DNA from: CBDDEC01 sp965226785
GTDB lineage: Bacteria > Chloroflexota > Dehalococcoidia > UBA2979
Assembly: GCA_965226785.1 (NCBI GenBank)
Contig: CBDDEC010000004.1
Span: 1,344,198 to 1,408,197 of the forward strand
Reading direction: 5' to 3'
DNA: 64,000 nucleotides
A model generated the notes under the pieces. It had not been told where the DNA came from and ran no database searches. It worked only from the letters and a program-made list of their open reading frames with translations. Shown here in pieces: positions 1 to 8,929 of this stretch; position 1 is the stretch's first letter, and every line of letters starts with the position of its first letter. The position numbers and the translations under genes are program-made.

Positions 1-798
1 GGGTACACGCTCGATTCGATCGGGCCGATGGCTCGATCAGCGTGGGACTGCGCGGCGATCCTGAACGTGATCGCCGGCTACGACGCGCGTGACTTCACCG
101 CGTCAACTGAGCCTGTCGATGACTACGTGGAGGGGATCAGCGCAGGCATCGGCGGGCTGCGCGTTGGCGTGCCGACCGGGTACTTCTTCGATCACCCCGA
201 GTTGCAGGACGGCCAGAAAGAAGCGGTCGAGGCGGTGATCGCGAAACTCGAGGACCTGGGAGCAGATGTGCGCGAGGTGGACCTCCCGCACTCCGACCTC
301 GCGAGGGAGGCGAACACGGTCACGATGCTGAGCGAGGCGCTGGCCTATCACGGACCCGACATGGGCAGCGAGCGATGGAGCGAGTACGGCTCGAGCACGC
401 GGATGAGGGTCGGGCGGGCGGCGCTGTTCTCCGCCTCGGACTATGTACAGGCGCAGCGTTTCCGCAGTTGGTACGCGCGGGAGGCCTCGAGGGTGATGGC
501 GGAGGTCGACGTGCTCGTCACGCCGACAGGCCCGGATACTGCGCCGCTGGCCTCGGCGATGACAGACCCGGCACTATCGTTCACGCAGCCCAGCTTCACG
601 GCGCCATTCAGCCTCCTAGGGTACCCGGCGCTGGCGATTCCCGCGGGCTTCTCCGATGGAGGGCTGCCGTTCTCCGCACAGATTGTGGGCGCGCCGTTTG
701 CTGAGGCGCTCCTGTTACGGGCTGGGCACGTGTACCAGCAGGAGACAGACTGGCACCTCCGGGTGCCGCCGATAGTCGAACAGAGTGCGGTTGACTAG
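1..798 (+). CDS. Amidase, C-terminal part (amidase signature family)
   Basis: The reading frame is open from base 1, so the 5' end lies outside the window. The first residues (GYTLDSIGPMARSAWDCA) are the segment that follows the catalytic core in amidase-signature enzymes and match the same region of the complete amidase at 47594-49009 (LDHAGPMARSAEDCA). The C-terminal substrate-pocket segment (LLGYPALAIPAGFSDGGLP) is intact and the protein ends normally. The family hydrolyses amides or transfers ammonia with a Ser-cisSer-Lys triad; that triad is upstream and not visible here. Substrate unknown. The next gene on this strand is about 490 bp away, so this is probably the end of a transcription unit. 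Confidence 0.85.
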   Translation, partial: GYTLDSIGPMARSAWDCAAILNVIAGYDARDFTASTEPVDDYVEGISAGIGGLRVGVPTGYFFDHPELQDGQKEAVEAVIAKLEDLGADVREVDLPHSDLAREANTVTMLSEALAYHGPDMGSERWSEYGSSTRMRVGRAALFSASDYVQAQRFRSWYAREASRVMAEVDVLVTPTGPDTAPLASAMTDPALSFTQPSFTAPFSLLGYPALAIPAGFSDGGLPFSAQIVGAPFAEALLLRAGHVYQQETDWHLRVPPIVEQSAVD

Positions 799-935
799 GC
801 ACCCCGGGCAGCCGCACCCGAAGGGCAGTACGAGCCTCCTGCAGGTCGGAGCCCCCTCCCCCCGCCACCCAGGTAATATGCGCCCCTCGGTCGAGAGGGG
901 ACCGTAATGCTTCTTGGCATGTCTCTGAGGCGATC

Positions 936-1229
936 TTGCTGTGCCTCGGGCTGGTTGTCGGTTGTGGGGATGACGACGCCTCCGGCTTCGATCTCGCGCG
1001 GTGGTGCCCCCTAGGCGACGAGGTGGACCGGCAGGCGAGCACCGGAATGGTCGAGTCAACCCTTGTCGATGGCTGGGTCGATGCTGCCCCTCCGGAGATT
1101 GCCGATAGCACCGAACAGGCTCGTCGCTGCCTCTCCATGAGACCGGAACAGGCTGCGGCAGACCCGGAGTTCGCCAGCTCTCGCACAGAGCTGACGACTG
1201 CGTTTCGCTGCTCCTCGGCGCTCCCCTGA
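936..1229 (+). CDS. Possible small lipoprotein remnant
   Basis: The frame begins with TTG and encodes a very short hydrophobic stretch followed by a lipobox-like VVGCGDDD, then about 80 residues with no motif I recognise. A normal lipoprotein signal peptide is longer and has a basic start; the frame stays open upstream but offers no ATG/GTG, so the signal peptide looks truncated or frameshifted. There is no clear ribosome binding site. It may be a degraded lipoprotein gene. The rest of 799-1287 shows nothing recognisable. Confidence 0.3.
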   Translation: MLCLGLVVGCGDDDASGFDLARWCPLGDEVDRQASTGMVESTLVDGWVDAAPPEIADSTEQARRCLSMRPEQAAADPEFASSRTELTTAFRCSSALP

Positions 1230-1287
1230 ACCTCCTGTAGTAACATCCCGGGACTGCGCGCAATCGAGCGTTGGGAGGCCGAGCCGG

Positions 1288-3507
1288 ATGGAACAGACCG
1301 ATTCTGACCAGGGCTTTGAAGGAGTCATCGGCCGATACGCCAGCGAGTCGATCCCCTCATGGCCACGACCCGTAGAAGCTAAGCCGGGTAGTCCAAACTT
1401 TCTCGTGATCGTTTTGGACGATGTCGGTTTCGCCCACTTGGGTTGCTATGGATCGCCGATCGAGACCCCGAACATGGACCGACTCGCTCGACGAGGCCTC
1501 CTCTACGCTAACTTCCACGCTCCACCCATCTGCGGGCCTTCGCGAGCAAGCCTGATGACCGGTCGGAATCACCACGCCGTTGGAATGGGACACAATCCCA
1601 ACTGGGATTCGGGCTTCCCGAACGGTAAGGGGGCCATCTCGCCTACTGCGGCGACAATGGCGGAAATCTTGAAGTCGAACGGATATAGCACTTTCGCTAT
1701 CGGCAAGTGGCACCTGGCTCCCCTTGCTGAGACATCAGCGGCCGGTCCCTTTCATAACTGGCCTCTGCAGAAAGGCTTCGAGCGATACTACGGCTTCCTC
1801 GACGCGCTTACCGATCAATTCGAGCCCGATCTCTCGGAAGACAACCACCGTCGGCCGCGTCCGATTGGTACTGAGTACCATTTAAGCGAAGATTTGGTGA
1901 ACCAAAGCATCGCGATGCTCCGCAATCAGCGATCACTAATGCCGAACAAACCGTTCCTGCTTTATCTCGCCTTTGGTGCGTGCCACGCGCCGCTGCAGGC
2001 GCCTCCTCACTGGATCGCAAAGTACCGCGGACGATTCGACCGTGGATGGGACTCAATTCGAGAGGATGTATACAGACGCCAGATTGACTTGGGCGTGATC
2101 CCACCCGACACAGCACTTGCGCCACGAAACGATGGCGTGCGCCCTTGGGACGATCTGCCTGTCGACGATCAGCATGTCGCCGCCCGCCTCCAAGAGGCGT
2201 TCGCGGGAATGCTCGACCATACTGACGCGCAAATCGGCCGGCTCGTGGAGTACCTCGACGCTACCGGTGACTTCGAGAACACGGTCACGATCCTAGTGTC
2301 GGACAATGGCGCTAAAGCCGGTTCGCCCCAGGGCAAGTTCATTGACAACTACAATCCGGTCCAAGTAGATGCTTCCGCGGGCCACGGGAACATCGAGAAG
2401 ATCGGTGGACCTGACTCTCATTCGGTCTCGGCGCGTGGTTGGTCTCAAGTCGGCAACACTCCGCTTAAGCGGTACAAAATCAACACTCACGGAGGGGGCG
2501 TTCGCGTCCCGATGATTATGTGCTGGCCGGCGCGGATCGATGACGCTGGTTCCATCCGAAGACAGTTCCATCATATGATCGACATCACGCCAACAATTCT
2601 AGATATCATAGGCGTCGAGGCACCCATTATATACCAAGGGATCGCGCAGATGCCGCTCCATGGTACGCCGATGACGTATACTTTCGACGACGACAATCGA
2701 CCCACCACTAACCGCACTCAATATTTCGAAACGGCGGGGCATCGCGCTATCTGGCAAGAGGGCTGGAAGGCGGTCGCCTACCATGACCCCGACGCCGATT
2801 TCGAAGAGGATCAGTGGGAACTCTACCATCTTGATGCCGACTTCTCTGAAGGACAAGACCTAGCTACGGAGCATCCGACAAGGCTTCAGGAGTTGCGAGA
2901 CAAATGGTGGAGTGAAGCCGAACGTTATGATGTCATGCCGCTAGACACGAAGCTTGACGGTCGGATCTCCCTACCGCCATCACCCGGCACGCCTGCCGAG
3001 CACGTCCGATTCCGTCTCTATGCAGGTATCGATCACATTCCAACAAACGCAGCCCCGGACACTCGCAATCGATCCTATAAGATCAGTGCCGCCATTGAGC
3101 GCACCAGTCCGGATGACGATGGAGTCATTGTTGCGAGGGGGGGTATCACCGGTGGTTACAGTCTATACGTTCAGAATCGTCGACTTATTTTCGAGTACAA
3201 TCATGCACCGGGCCGCTACCGAGTCGTCTCTCGATCGGAGGTCGCAGTAGGTCGAAGCGCCGTCGCGATCGACTTTGCTAAGACTGGCGATCTTAGCGGG
3301 GAAGCGAGCCTGTACATCGACGATGTACAAGTTGGTTCGGGGGTGATCGCGCGTACACTTGCGGGCTTGGTTGCGATCGAAGGTCTCGATATCGGCCAGG
3401 ATTCGAAGACCTCGGTGAGTGATCATTATCGTGCGCCGTTTCCGTTTCAGGGGACGATTCATTACGTCGACTTCGAGCTCGGCGACGACCAGAGCGAGCC
3501 TTCTTAG
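1288..3507 (+). CDS. Sulfatase (arylsulfatase family, type I)
   Basis: A 739-residue sulfatase. Residues 38-50 carry the metal-binding start of the alkaline-phosphatase/sulfatase fold (LVIVLDDVG, Asp44/Asp45), and residues 82-93 carry the sulfatase signature CGPSRASLMTGR, in which Cys82 would be converted to formylglycine by a maturation enzyme not seen here. GKWHL and the metal-binding SDNG follow in the expected order. The roughly 200 C-terminal residues form an extra domain typical of large arylsulfatases. No signal peptide is evident, so it may be cytoplasmic. GGGAGG about 10 bp upstream supports the ATG. Third-position GC is clearly lower than in neighbours (for example the stretch around 2580-2720), which suggests lateral acquisition. 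The sulfate-ester substrate cannot be told. Confidence 0.93.
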   Translation: MEQTDSDQGFEGVIGRYASESIPSWPRPVEAKPGSPNFLVIVLDDVGFAHLGCYGSPIETPNMDRLARRGLLYANFHAPPICGPSRASLMTGRNHHAVGMGHNPNWDSGFPNGKGAISPTAATMAEILKSNGYSTFAIGKWHLAPLAETSAAGPFHNWPLQKGFERYYGFLDALTDQFEPDLSEDNHRRPRPIGTEYHLSEDLVNQSIAMLRNQRSLMPNKPFLLYLAFGACHAPLQAPPHWIAKYRGRFDRGWDSIREDVYRRQIDLGVIPPDTALAPRNDGVRPWDDLPVDDQHVAARLQEAFAGMLDHTDAQIGRLVEYLDATGDFENTVTILVSDNGAKAGSPQGKFIDNYNPVQVDASAGHGNIEKIGGPDSHSVSARGWSQVGNTPLKRYKINTHGGGVRVPMIMCWPARIDDAGSIRRQFHHMIDITPTILDIIGVEAPIIYQGIAQMPLHGTPMTYTFDDDNRPTTNRTQYFETAGHRAIWQEGWKAVAYHDPDADFEEDQWELYHLDADFSEGQDLATEHPTRLQELRDKWWSEAERYDVMPLDTKLDGRISLPPSPGTPAEHVRFRLYAGIDHIPTNAAPDTRNRSYKISAAIERTSPDDDGVIVARGGITGGYSLYVQNRRLIFEYNHAPGRYRVVSRSEVAVGRSAVAIDFAKTGDLSGEASLYIDDVQVGSGVIARTLAGLVAIEGLDIGQDSKTSVSDHYRAPFPFQGTIHYVDFELGDDQSEPS

Positions 3508-3511
3508 CCAC

Positions 3512-3532
3512 CGATAAAACGCGCTGTTATCG
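3512..3532 (+). terminator. Weak hairpin after the sulfatase gene
   Basis: CGATAA and TTATCG pair around a 9-base loop just after the sulfatase stop. There is no T-tract, so termination is only suggested by position. The remainder of 3533-3880 contains no convincing gene; two partial copies of a CCGTTACAC...GCGAGCTGA motif occur near 3650 and 3760. Confidence 0.3.
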
Positions 3533-3880
3533 CGATCACGATGCACTTCACTGCAATCTCAAAGGGTACCGCGTGATCGCACAGGATCTCGAATACGACA
3601 TCTTCGATCCCCGGTTCGTCTGCCGGCCGCGTGTCGTTACGCTTACCCCTCCGTTACACCTACACCACGCGCGAGCTGATTGGGCTGGGTCGGACCGGGA
3701 ATCGATCGCTCGGTGGCGACGGCCCCGCGCGTGATTCTTGAACCGTGGGGCTCCCCGCCGTTACACAGCACGCGAGCTGAGTGTGGTGATCGCGGATCCG
3801 CCGCCGGGATGAGGATGTCACGACGCGGTGGCAGTTCACACCCGCTCGACAGGAACGGCTGCGCGTAGAACTCACTGCGA

Positions 3881-4804
3881 TCATCCTTCGTCGTTCGGCA
3901 TGAACGGGTTGCTCAGCAGCGGCCCAAGCGAGCGTGGGAAGACCTCAAACATCTCATCCGCCGTCCAGCTGTCACCGCGAGCGAACGCTCGAGCCTCGAT
4001 CACCGGCTGGGTGTAGAGCCCCACCTCACGACCCCGGATCGCGAAGTCGCGACCGTTGACGTTCTGTGCTTCGTCCGATGCCAAGTAGACAATCAGCTGG
4101 GCAATTGAGTTGGGGTCCATAGCCGCCATGCCCCCGGCGCTAGCACGAGACTCACCGCGCGCCTCGGCCGCCTGGCGCGCAGCCTCCATCTCGGGCGACA
4201 GTGTGAGGCGGGTTGCCGCCGCCGGGCGGATCGCATTGCAGGTCACGCCGTATCGCCCGAGGTCACGCGCGACAGTCCGGGTGATCCCGATGATGCCCTC
4301 TTTCGCTGCCGAGTAGTTCGTCTGCCCGGCGTTCCCGAGCCCCGAGCTGGAGCTCGTATTGATGATCCGGCCCGCGCGCTGCTGTCGCATGACCACGGAG
4401 GCGTGCTTGATCATGTTGAAGGTTCCCGTGAGGTGCACCGCAATTACGATGTCCCACTCTTCCTTCGTCATGTTGAACACCATGCGGTCGCGCAGGATGC
4501 CCGCGTTGTTGACGAGGATATCGAGGCCGCCAAACTCGGCGAGCGCCTGCTTGACCATCTCGGCACAGGCGTCGAAGTCGGAGACATCCGAGTAGTTCGC
4601 CACTGCGCGACCACCGCTGGCCACGATCTCTTCTACGATCTCCTGCGCCGGAGCTTGGTCGGCCCCCTCACCAGCGGTCGATCCGCCGAGGTCGTTGACG
4701 ACGACCGCCGCGCCTTCGGCCGCCAGCGCCAGCGCTTCGGCGCGGCCTATGCCTCGGCCCGCCCCAGTGACGATCGCGGTCTTGCCATCCAGTCGAGCTG
4801 CCAT
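3881..4804 (-). CDS. Short-chain dehydrogenase/reductase (SDR)
   Basis: A 307-residue classical SDR: TGAGRGIG nucleotide-binding motif near residue 14, NNAG in the central sheet, and the catalytic Ser followed by YSAAK. The protein is longer than a minimal SDR and has a C-terminal extension after the NGRDF stretch, as in the 'SDR family oxidoreductase' proteins found beside CaiB and acyl-CoA genes. The frame is open 44 codons further upstream, but the ATG at 4804 with a GGAGGAGGG ribosome site fits the family start. Its first 64 bases and upstream region are duplicated at 10791-11132. Role inferred: NAD(P)-dependent oxidation of a hydroxyacyl or alcohol intermediate. Confidence 0.9.
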   Translation of the reverse strand: MAARLDGKTAIVTGAGRGIGRAEALALAAEGAAVVVNDLGGSTAGEGADQAPAQEIVEEIVASGGRAVANYSDVSDFDACAEMVKQALAEFGGLDILVNNAGILRDRMVFNMTKEEWDIVIAVHLTGTFNMIKHASVVMRQQRAGRIINTSSSSGLGNAGQTNYSAAKEGIIGITRTVARDLGRYGVTCNAIRPAAATRLTLSPEMEAARQAAEARGESRASAGGMAAMDPNSIAQLIVYLASDEAQNVNGRDFAIRGREVGLYTQPVIEARAFARGDSWTADEMFEVFPRSLGPLLSNPFMPNDEG

Positions 4805-5082
4805 GTTCGAGCCCTCCTCCGCTGGCGCGCGCCTCGAACGCTCGGCGAGGTTGAGACTCGGCGCGCTACTTGGCTGCCTCCCCTCTATATCATTCCCATC
4901 GTTCACGGTGCCACATTGGTTGATGACGTTCGGCAAGTGCCGTCAGCATTCTTCCGGCTGGTGGCCAGCCACGTTCGTAGTGGGAGCCGACGACTTCCTC
5001 GCCGTTTAGGCGGGCCGAACCGCGCGGTGTCAAGTGCCTCCTGGCAGCGCCATCATCCACTCAGCGTCACTCCCCGCGCCTG
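4741..5082. repeat. 342-bp direct repeat, copy 1 (SDR start and upstream region)
   Basis: Covers the first codons of the SDR gene and about 280 bp upstream of it. Copy 2 lies at 10791-11132 in the same orientation, the same length without indels, with about seven mismatches counted by eye. The repeat carries the SDR ribosome site and presumably its promoter. Confidence 0.9.
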
Positions 5083-5164
5083 GCGAGTCCCCCCCCCCGA
5101 TTGAACAGATGGAAACCGGAGGCGAACCGACAAGAGGCGTCGTAGCCCACGCGGGGGCAAATCC

Positions 5165-5408
5165 GAGTCTTGTGGTCCCACAGCTTCACGCCCTTCGACG
5201 ACCTCAACGTATCCGACCGATCCAGTGGCCGCTCGCCGCGTGCTGGCGTCCGCAAGCGCGAGGTCGGGGACTACGGCATCGTGGAGTGCGAGATTGGCCT
5301 GCGTAATGATGACGGACAGGAAACACTCCCGGCAGCGCCACGGTGGTGCTTCCGCTGGGGGACGGTAAGCCGATCCCCTATCCGTTCGTCCTACCCGTTG
5401 AGAGCTGA
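5165..5408 (+). pseudogene. MaoC-like hydratase C-terminal remnant, frameshifted
   Basis: One frame gives VGDYGIVECEIGLRNDDGQ followed by ETLP; after a one-base shift near 5331 a second frame continues GSATVVLPLGDGKPIPYPF and ends at a TGA at 5406-5408. Together these read like the end of a MaoC-type (R)-hydroxyacyl-CoA hydratase with the typical 'PG.ATV.LP' finish. The N-terminal hot-dog domain is missing. Upstream (5083-5164) nothing is recognisable. The base shift could be a true frameshift or a sequencing error. Confidence 0.55.
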
Positions 5409-5542
5409 TGCTTCGGTCGATGCTGCAAAAGCATCTCTGAGTAAAGAGTTGGATCGTGTCGGAGGTAGAGTTGCGGGACGGAGCAAATCACTCTCGCCCC
5501 GCCACGAGGAGTGAACCGCCCCGGGTTTAGTGGAGACTCGGT

Positions 5543-6433
5543 TCATTGAGTCCCGGCACCTGCCGAGACCAGCTCACGTTCCTGGTTGCGCTCGTACTCG
5601 GCGGGTGGCAGGTAGTCGAGCGCACTATGCAACCGCCGATGGTTATACCAGTCCACCCACTCCAGCGTCGCCAGCTCGAGGTCGTCGAGTCCGCGCCACG
5701 GTCCCCGGCGGTGCACCAACTCCGCCTTGTAGAGCCCGATCACCGACTCCGCCAGCGCGTTGTCATAGGAGTCACCACGACTCCCGACCGAGGTCACGGC
5801 CCCGGCCTCGGCGAGCCGCTCGGTGTAGCGGATCGAGAGGTACTGCACCCCACGATCGCTATGATGAATCAGCCCGTCGAAGGGTCCGTTCCGCGCCCAT
5901 AGCGCCTGCTCAAGGGCATCGAGCGCGAGTTCGGTCCGCAGTGAGCGCGATGCCTGCCAGCCGACGACCGAGCGCGAGTAGACGTCGATGACGAAGGCGA
6001 CGTAGACGAAGCCCGACCAGCTGGGCACGTAGGTGAGGTCGGCTACCCAGAGCCGGTTGGGGGCTGGTGCGTGGAAGTCCCGCTCCACGAGGTCCGCCGG
6101 TCTGGGCGCGCTCTCGTCCGCCACGGTCGTCCGTTTGACCTTCCCACGTACCACCCCAGAGAGACTCAGCTCCCGCATCAGCCGCTCCACGGTGCAGCGC
6201 GCGACGGGGATGCCCTCGCGGTGCAGCTGGCGCCAGAGCTTGCGCGCACCGTAGACCCCGAACTGTTCGGCGTGGACGTGCTGCAGCTTCACCTTCAACG
6301 CCTCGTCACGCACCCGCCGCGCCGAGAGCGGTCGGCTCCGGGCGGCGTAGTAGCTGGACGGGGCGACCTGCAGTTCCCGGCAGATCGGCTCGACCCCGAA
6401 GCGTTCGCGGTGGGTCTTGATGAAGCGAGTCAT
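5543..6433 (-). CDS. IS3 transposase OrfB (DDE integrase core)
   Basis: 296 residues. An HTH_21-like N-terminus (FGVYGARKLWRQL) precedes an rve catalytic core with the three acidic positions WVADLTYV, HHSDRGVQY and NALAESVIGLYKAE. The end motif (WVDWYNHRRLHSALDYLPP) is complete, so the element may be active. A short piece of this gene reappears inside another IS at 15647-15713. Confidence 0.94.
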   Translation of the reverse strand: MTRFIKTHRERFGVEPICRELQVAPSSYYAARSRPLSARRVRDEALKVKLQHVHAEQFGVYGARKLWRQLHREGIPVARCTVERLMRELSLSGVVRGKVKRTTVADESAPRPADLVERDFHAPAPNRLWVADLTYVPSWSGFVYVAFVIDVYSRSVVGWQASRSLRTELALDALEQALWARNGPFDGLIHHSDRGVQYLSIRYTERLAEAGAVTSVGSRGDSYDNALAESVIGLYKAELVHRRGPWRGLDDLELATLEWVDWYNHRRLHSALDYLPPAEYERNQERELVSAGAGTQ

Positions 6434-6750
6434 TTCGGCAGTCGCGGGTCGAGCTCCCGCGCGAAAAAAGCCGAAGCGGCCTTGAGGATCTCGTTCGCCC
6501 GGCGCAGCTCACGGTTCTCGCGCTCGAGCTCCCGCAGCCGCGTCTGCTCCTCCGTCGTCTGCCCCGGCCGTGCGCCGCCGTCGACCTCAGCCCGTCGCAC
6601 CCACTTCCGTAACGTCTCCGGCGTCATCCCGAACTTCGAGGCGATCGAGCTGATCGTTGCCCACTGCGACGAGTGGTCCCGCTCGTGCTCGAACACCATC
6701 CGGACCGCCCGCTCGCGGATCTCCGCTGGGTATCTGCCTGGTCGTGTCAT
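6430..6750 (-). CDS. IS3 transposase OrfA (HTH/leucine-zipper subunit)
   Basis: 106 residues. An N-terminal HTH of the transposase_8 type (SIASKFGMTPETLRKWVRR) is followed by a heptad-rich segment (RELERENRELRRANEILK) typical of OrfA oligomerisation. The stop codon overlaps the orfB start as ATGA, the usual arrangement for OrfAB production by frameshifting or coupling. Starts at ATG 6750, close to the right inverted repeat. Confidence 0.93.
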   Translation of the reverse strand: MTRPGRYPAEIRERAVRMVFEHERDHSSQWATISSIASKFGMTPETLRKWVRRAEVDGGARPGQTTEEQTRLRELERENRELRRANEILKAASAFFARELDPRLPK

Positions 6751-6809
6751 CGCTCCATCCTCTCAAGGACTGGAGCCTCCAACATTCCCGGGGCGGTTCA
6801 GAGATAGTC

Positions 6810-7083
6810 ATGGCACGTCAGTGGGCGAGGGTCGAGATCACCGAAGAGGGCATGCGTGAGGGCATGCAGATCGAGGATTCGAACATCTCGGTCGAGGACA
6901 AGATTCGGCTACTCGACGCACTCTCGGAAACGGGGCCTCAACGATCTCCGTTGGCTCGTTCGTGAGCCCGCGGTACACGCCACAGATGGCGAACATCGAT
7001 GAAATCGTCAGTGGCTTCCGCCCGAGCGAGCGCGTGACCTATACCTCGCTGGCACTGAACGAGCGAGGCGTGCAGCGCGCCCG
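6810..7083 (+). pseudogene. HMG-CoA-lyase-like fragment, frameshifted
   Basis: Residues ARVEITEEGMREGMQIED and EDKIRLLDALSETG, then after a frame change near 6935 TISVGSFVSPRYTPQMA and VTYTSLALNERGVQRA, reproduce the N-terminal third of the HMG-CoA lyase/pyruvate carboxyltransferase family (the usual 'VGSFVSPK.vPQMAD' and 'YTaLvpN.rG' motifs). It begins 10 bp after the IS3 end and stops abruptly where an unrelated DUF262 fragment begins. Not functional. Confidence 0.75.
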
Positions 7084-7092
7084 CGGGCACAG

Positions 7093-7386
7093 TCCCCGGT
7101 CGAGTCTCTCGTTCGCCGTCTCTCGACGGACCCCTCGGACGTCGAGTCCGACGACATCCACATTCCGTCCTTCCAACGCGGCTACGTCTGGACAAAACCG
7201 CAAGCAGATCGCTTCATCGAGTCGCTGCTGCTTGGTCTTCCCGTGCCTGGAATCTTCTTGTGGAAGGATCCGAGCAGTCAGCGCCTTGCGATCATCGATG
7301 GATCTCAACGGCTCCGAACATTGAAGTTCTTCTACGACGGAGTCATCCGGGGACGCGAGTTCTCGCTAGAGCGCGTGCATCGATGA
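7093..7386 (+). pseudogene. DUF262 (GmrSD-like) N-terminal fragment
   Basis: About 97 codons open in one frame, ending at TGA 7384-7386. It contains IPSFQRGYVWTKPQADRFIE, the LPVPGIFLW segment and IIDGSQRLRTLKFF, the ParB-like nucleotide-binding motifs of DUF262, the N-terminal domain of GmrSD-type restriction enzymes and related defence proteins. There is no start codon and no C-terminal nuclease part. A second DUF262 fragment lies at 42017-42152. Confidence 0.8.
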
Positions 7387-7577
7387 TCGTCACACTTGAG
7401 CATGAGCTCGCCGGAACGCAGCTTCAGAGTGGCCCGATCGCCTCGTTCTCCGCCTCGCCGGCAGCCGTCAGCAGCCCGGCGCCGACGTTGGGACGTCACA
7501 CTGACCAGGTGCTTCGCGAAACGGGTTACGGCGTCGAAGAGATCAGCGGCCTCTGCGCCGAGGGCGCCGTCGCGTAG
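7368..7577 (+). pseudogene. CaiB/BaiF CoA-transferase C-terminal fragment
   Basis: The frame ending at TAG 7575-7577 encodes MIVTLEHELAGTQ, then PAPTLGRHTDQVLRETGY. The 'M.V...H..aG' and 'PAP.LG.HTdeVL.e.GY' motifs are the standard C-terminus of class III CoA-transferases. The rest of the gene is absent; the preceding bases belong to the DUF262 fragment. Confidence 0.75.
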
Positions 7578-7694
7578 TTGCGGATGACACGCCGCCTCGA
7601 CGGCGCGCGTAATATGCGCACGAAGGGTCAAGGTGCCGGAGCCGCAGCCCGCATCCGCGGGACCTCGGCTTCGAAAGACCGACCGGGGGACGCC

Positions 7695-8864
7695 GTGGAC
7701 TTTGGTTGGACGCCCGAGGAAACCGCGATTCGAGTTCGCGCGCGGCAGTTCCTGGACGCGAACTGGAGTCGCCGTGGGCTGAACGGACGCCTCGACAACG
7801 ATCGCGAGACCGTGCATGAATTCGAACGCACCCTCGCGGAGCACGGCTGGCTCACTATGGCCTGGCCGTCCGAGTACGGGGGGCAGTCCGCGTCGTACAT
7901 GGCGCAGATGATCTTCAAGGAAGAAGCAACGATCCGAGGCGCGCCAAATGGCGGAAGCGGCGCGGCAATGGTCGGGCCGATGCTGATGATCCATGGCTCC
8001 GAGGCGCAGAAAAAGGATCACCTCCCGAAGATCGCGAGCGCCGAGGTCACCTGGTGCCAGGGATTCTCCGAGCCGGGAGCCGGATCAGACCTCGCCTCCT
8101 TGCAGACGCGCGCGGTTCGCGACGGCGACGAATACGTCATCAACGGTCAGAAGATCTGGACCTCCGGTGCCCAGCACGCCGACTGGATACACATCCTCAC
8201 CCGCACCGACCCTGCGGCGCCGAAGCATCGGGGGATCTCCTACTTCCTTGTCGACATGAACACGCCCGGCATCACCGTGCGCCCGCTCGTCCAGATGCAC
8301 GGTGCCGCCGGCTTCAATGAGACGTTCTACGAGGATGTTCGCGTCCCTGCCTCGAACATGGTTGGGGACGAACACCGCGGCTGGTACGTGGCAACCACGC
8401 TGCTCGACTTCGAGCGATCCGGCGTCGACCGCATGGCGACCACCCAGAACGCCTTCGAGCCGCTGCTCGCGTTTGCGACGGAGGCGGGCAGCGCCGGCGA
8501 GGGGCGTCGCATCGCCGACCGCCAGACAGACCGCCTGAACCTCGTCGACACGGCGATCGAGCTCGAAGTCTCCCGGCTTCTCAGCTACCGCGTCACCTGG
8601 ATGCAGTCGAACGGCCTCGTGCCCAACTACGAGGCCTCGATCTCCAAAGTCCACAGCACTGAGCTCCTGCAGCGCAACGCCCGCCGAGGTATCAATGCGC
8701 TCGGCCTACACGGCGCGCTCTCACCCGACTCAGTCCACGCAGTCCTCGACGGTCTCTATTGCCAGATCTACATGCAGACCACGTCCCGCACGATCGGCGG
8801 CGGCACGAGCGAGATCCAGCGCAACATCATCGCAACCCGGGGTCTCGGCCTTCCTCGAGGCTGA
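7695..8864 (+). CDS. Acyl-CoA dehydrogenase
   Basis: About 389 residues from the GTG at 7695, which has GGGGGA just upstream and fits the family start (VDFGWTPEE); the frame also runs open to ATG 7578. Family blocks are in order: the FAD-binding 'WCQGFSEPGAGSDLASLQT', 'GQKIWTSGAQHADW', and the C-terminal 'IGGGTSEIQRNIIA' loop. In many medium-chain enzymes the base is a Glu between the central helices; I did not assign it with certainty. It oxidises an acyl-CoA to the enoyl-CoA with an electron-transfer flavoprotein. The CaiB remnant upstream suggests it once belonged to an acyl-CoA catabolic cluster. Confidence 0.92.
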   Translation: MDFGWTPEETAIRVRARQFLDANWSRRGLNGRLDNDRETVHEFERTLAEHGWLTMAWPSEYGGQSASYMAQMIFKEEATIRGAPNGGSGAAMVGPMLMIHGSEAQKKDHLPKIASAEVTWCQGFSEPGAGSDLASLQTRAVRDGDEYVINGQKIWTSGAQHADWIHILTRTDPAAPKHRGISYFLVDMNTPGITVRPLVQMHGAAGFNETFYEDVRVPASNMVGDEHRGWYVATTLLDFERSGVDRMATTQNAFEPLLAFATEAGSAGEGRRIADRQTDRLNLVDTAIELEVSRLLSYRVTWMQSNGLVPNYEASISKVHSTELLQRNARRGINALGLHGALSPDSVHAVLDGLYCQIYMQTTSRTIGGGTSEIQRNIIATRGLGLPRG

Positions 8865-8929
8865 CGCCGGCACCGCCGAAGTTGCGCCTCAGAAGACCGG
8901 CGCAGAAGGCCCTTCCGCCGAGTCTGCGC

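Larger units (their letters stand above)
5512..6800 (-). mobile_element. IS3-family insertion sequence, complete
   Basis: 1289 bp. Left end TGAACCGCCCCGGG at 5512; the right end, read inwards from 6800, gives the same 14 bases, and the following bases match imperfectly. The trinucleotide GAG directly flanks both ends, consistent with a 3-bp target duplication. Two overlapping reading frames (orfA 6430-6750, orfB 5543-6433) occupy the minus strand. A related but degraded right end lies at 24821-25041. Confidence 0.92.
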
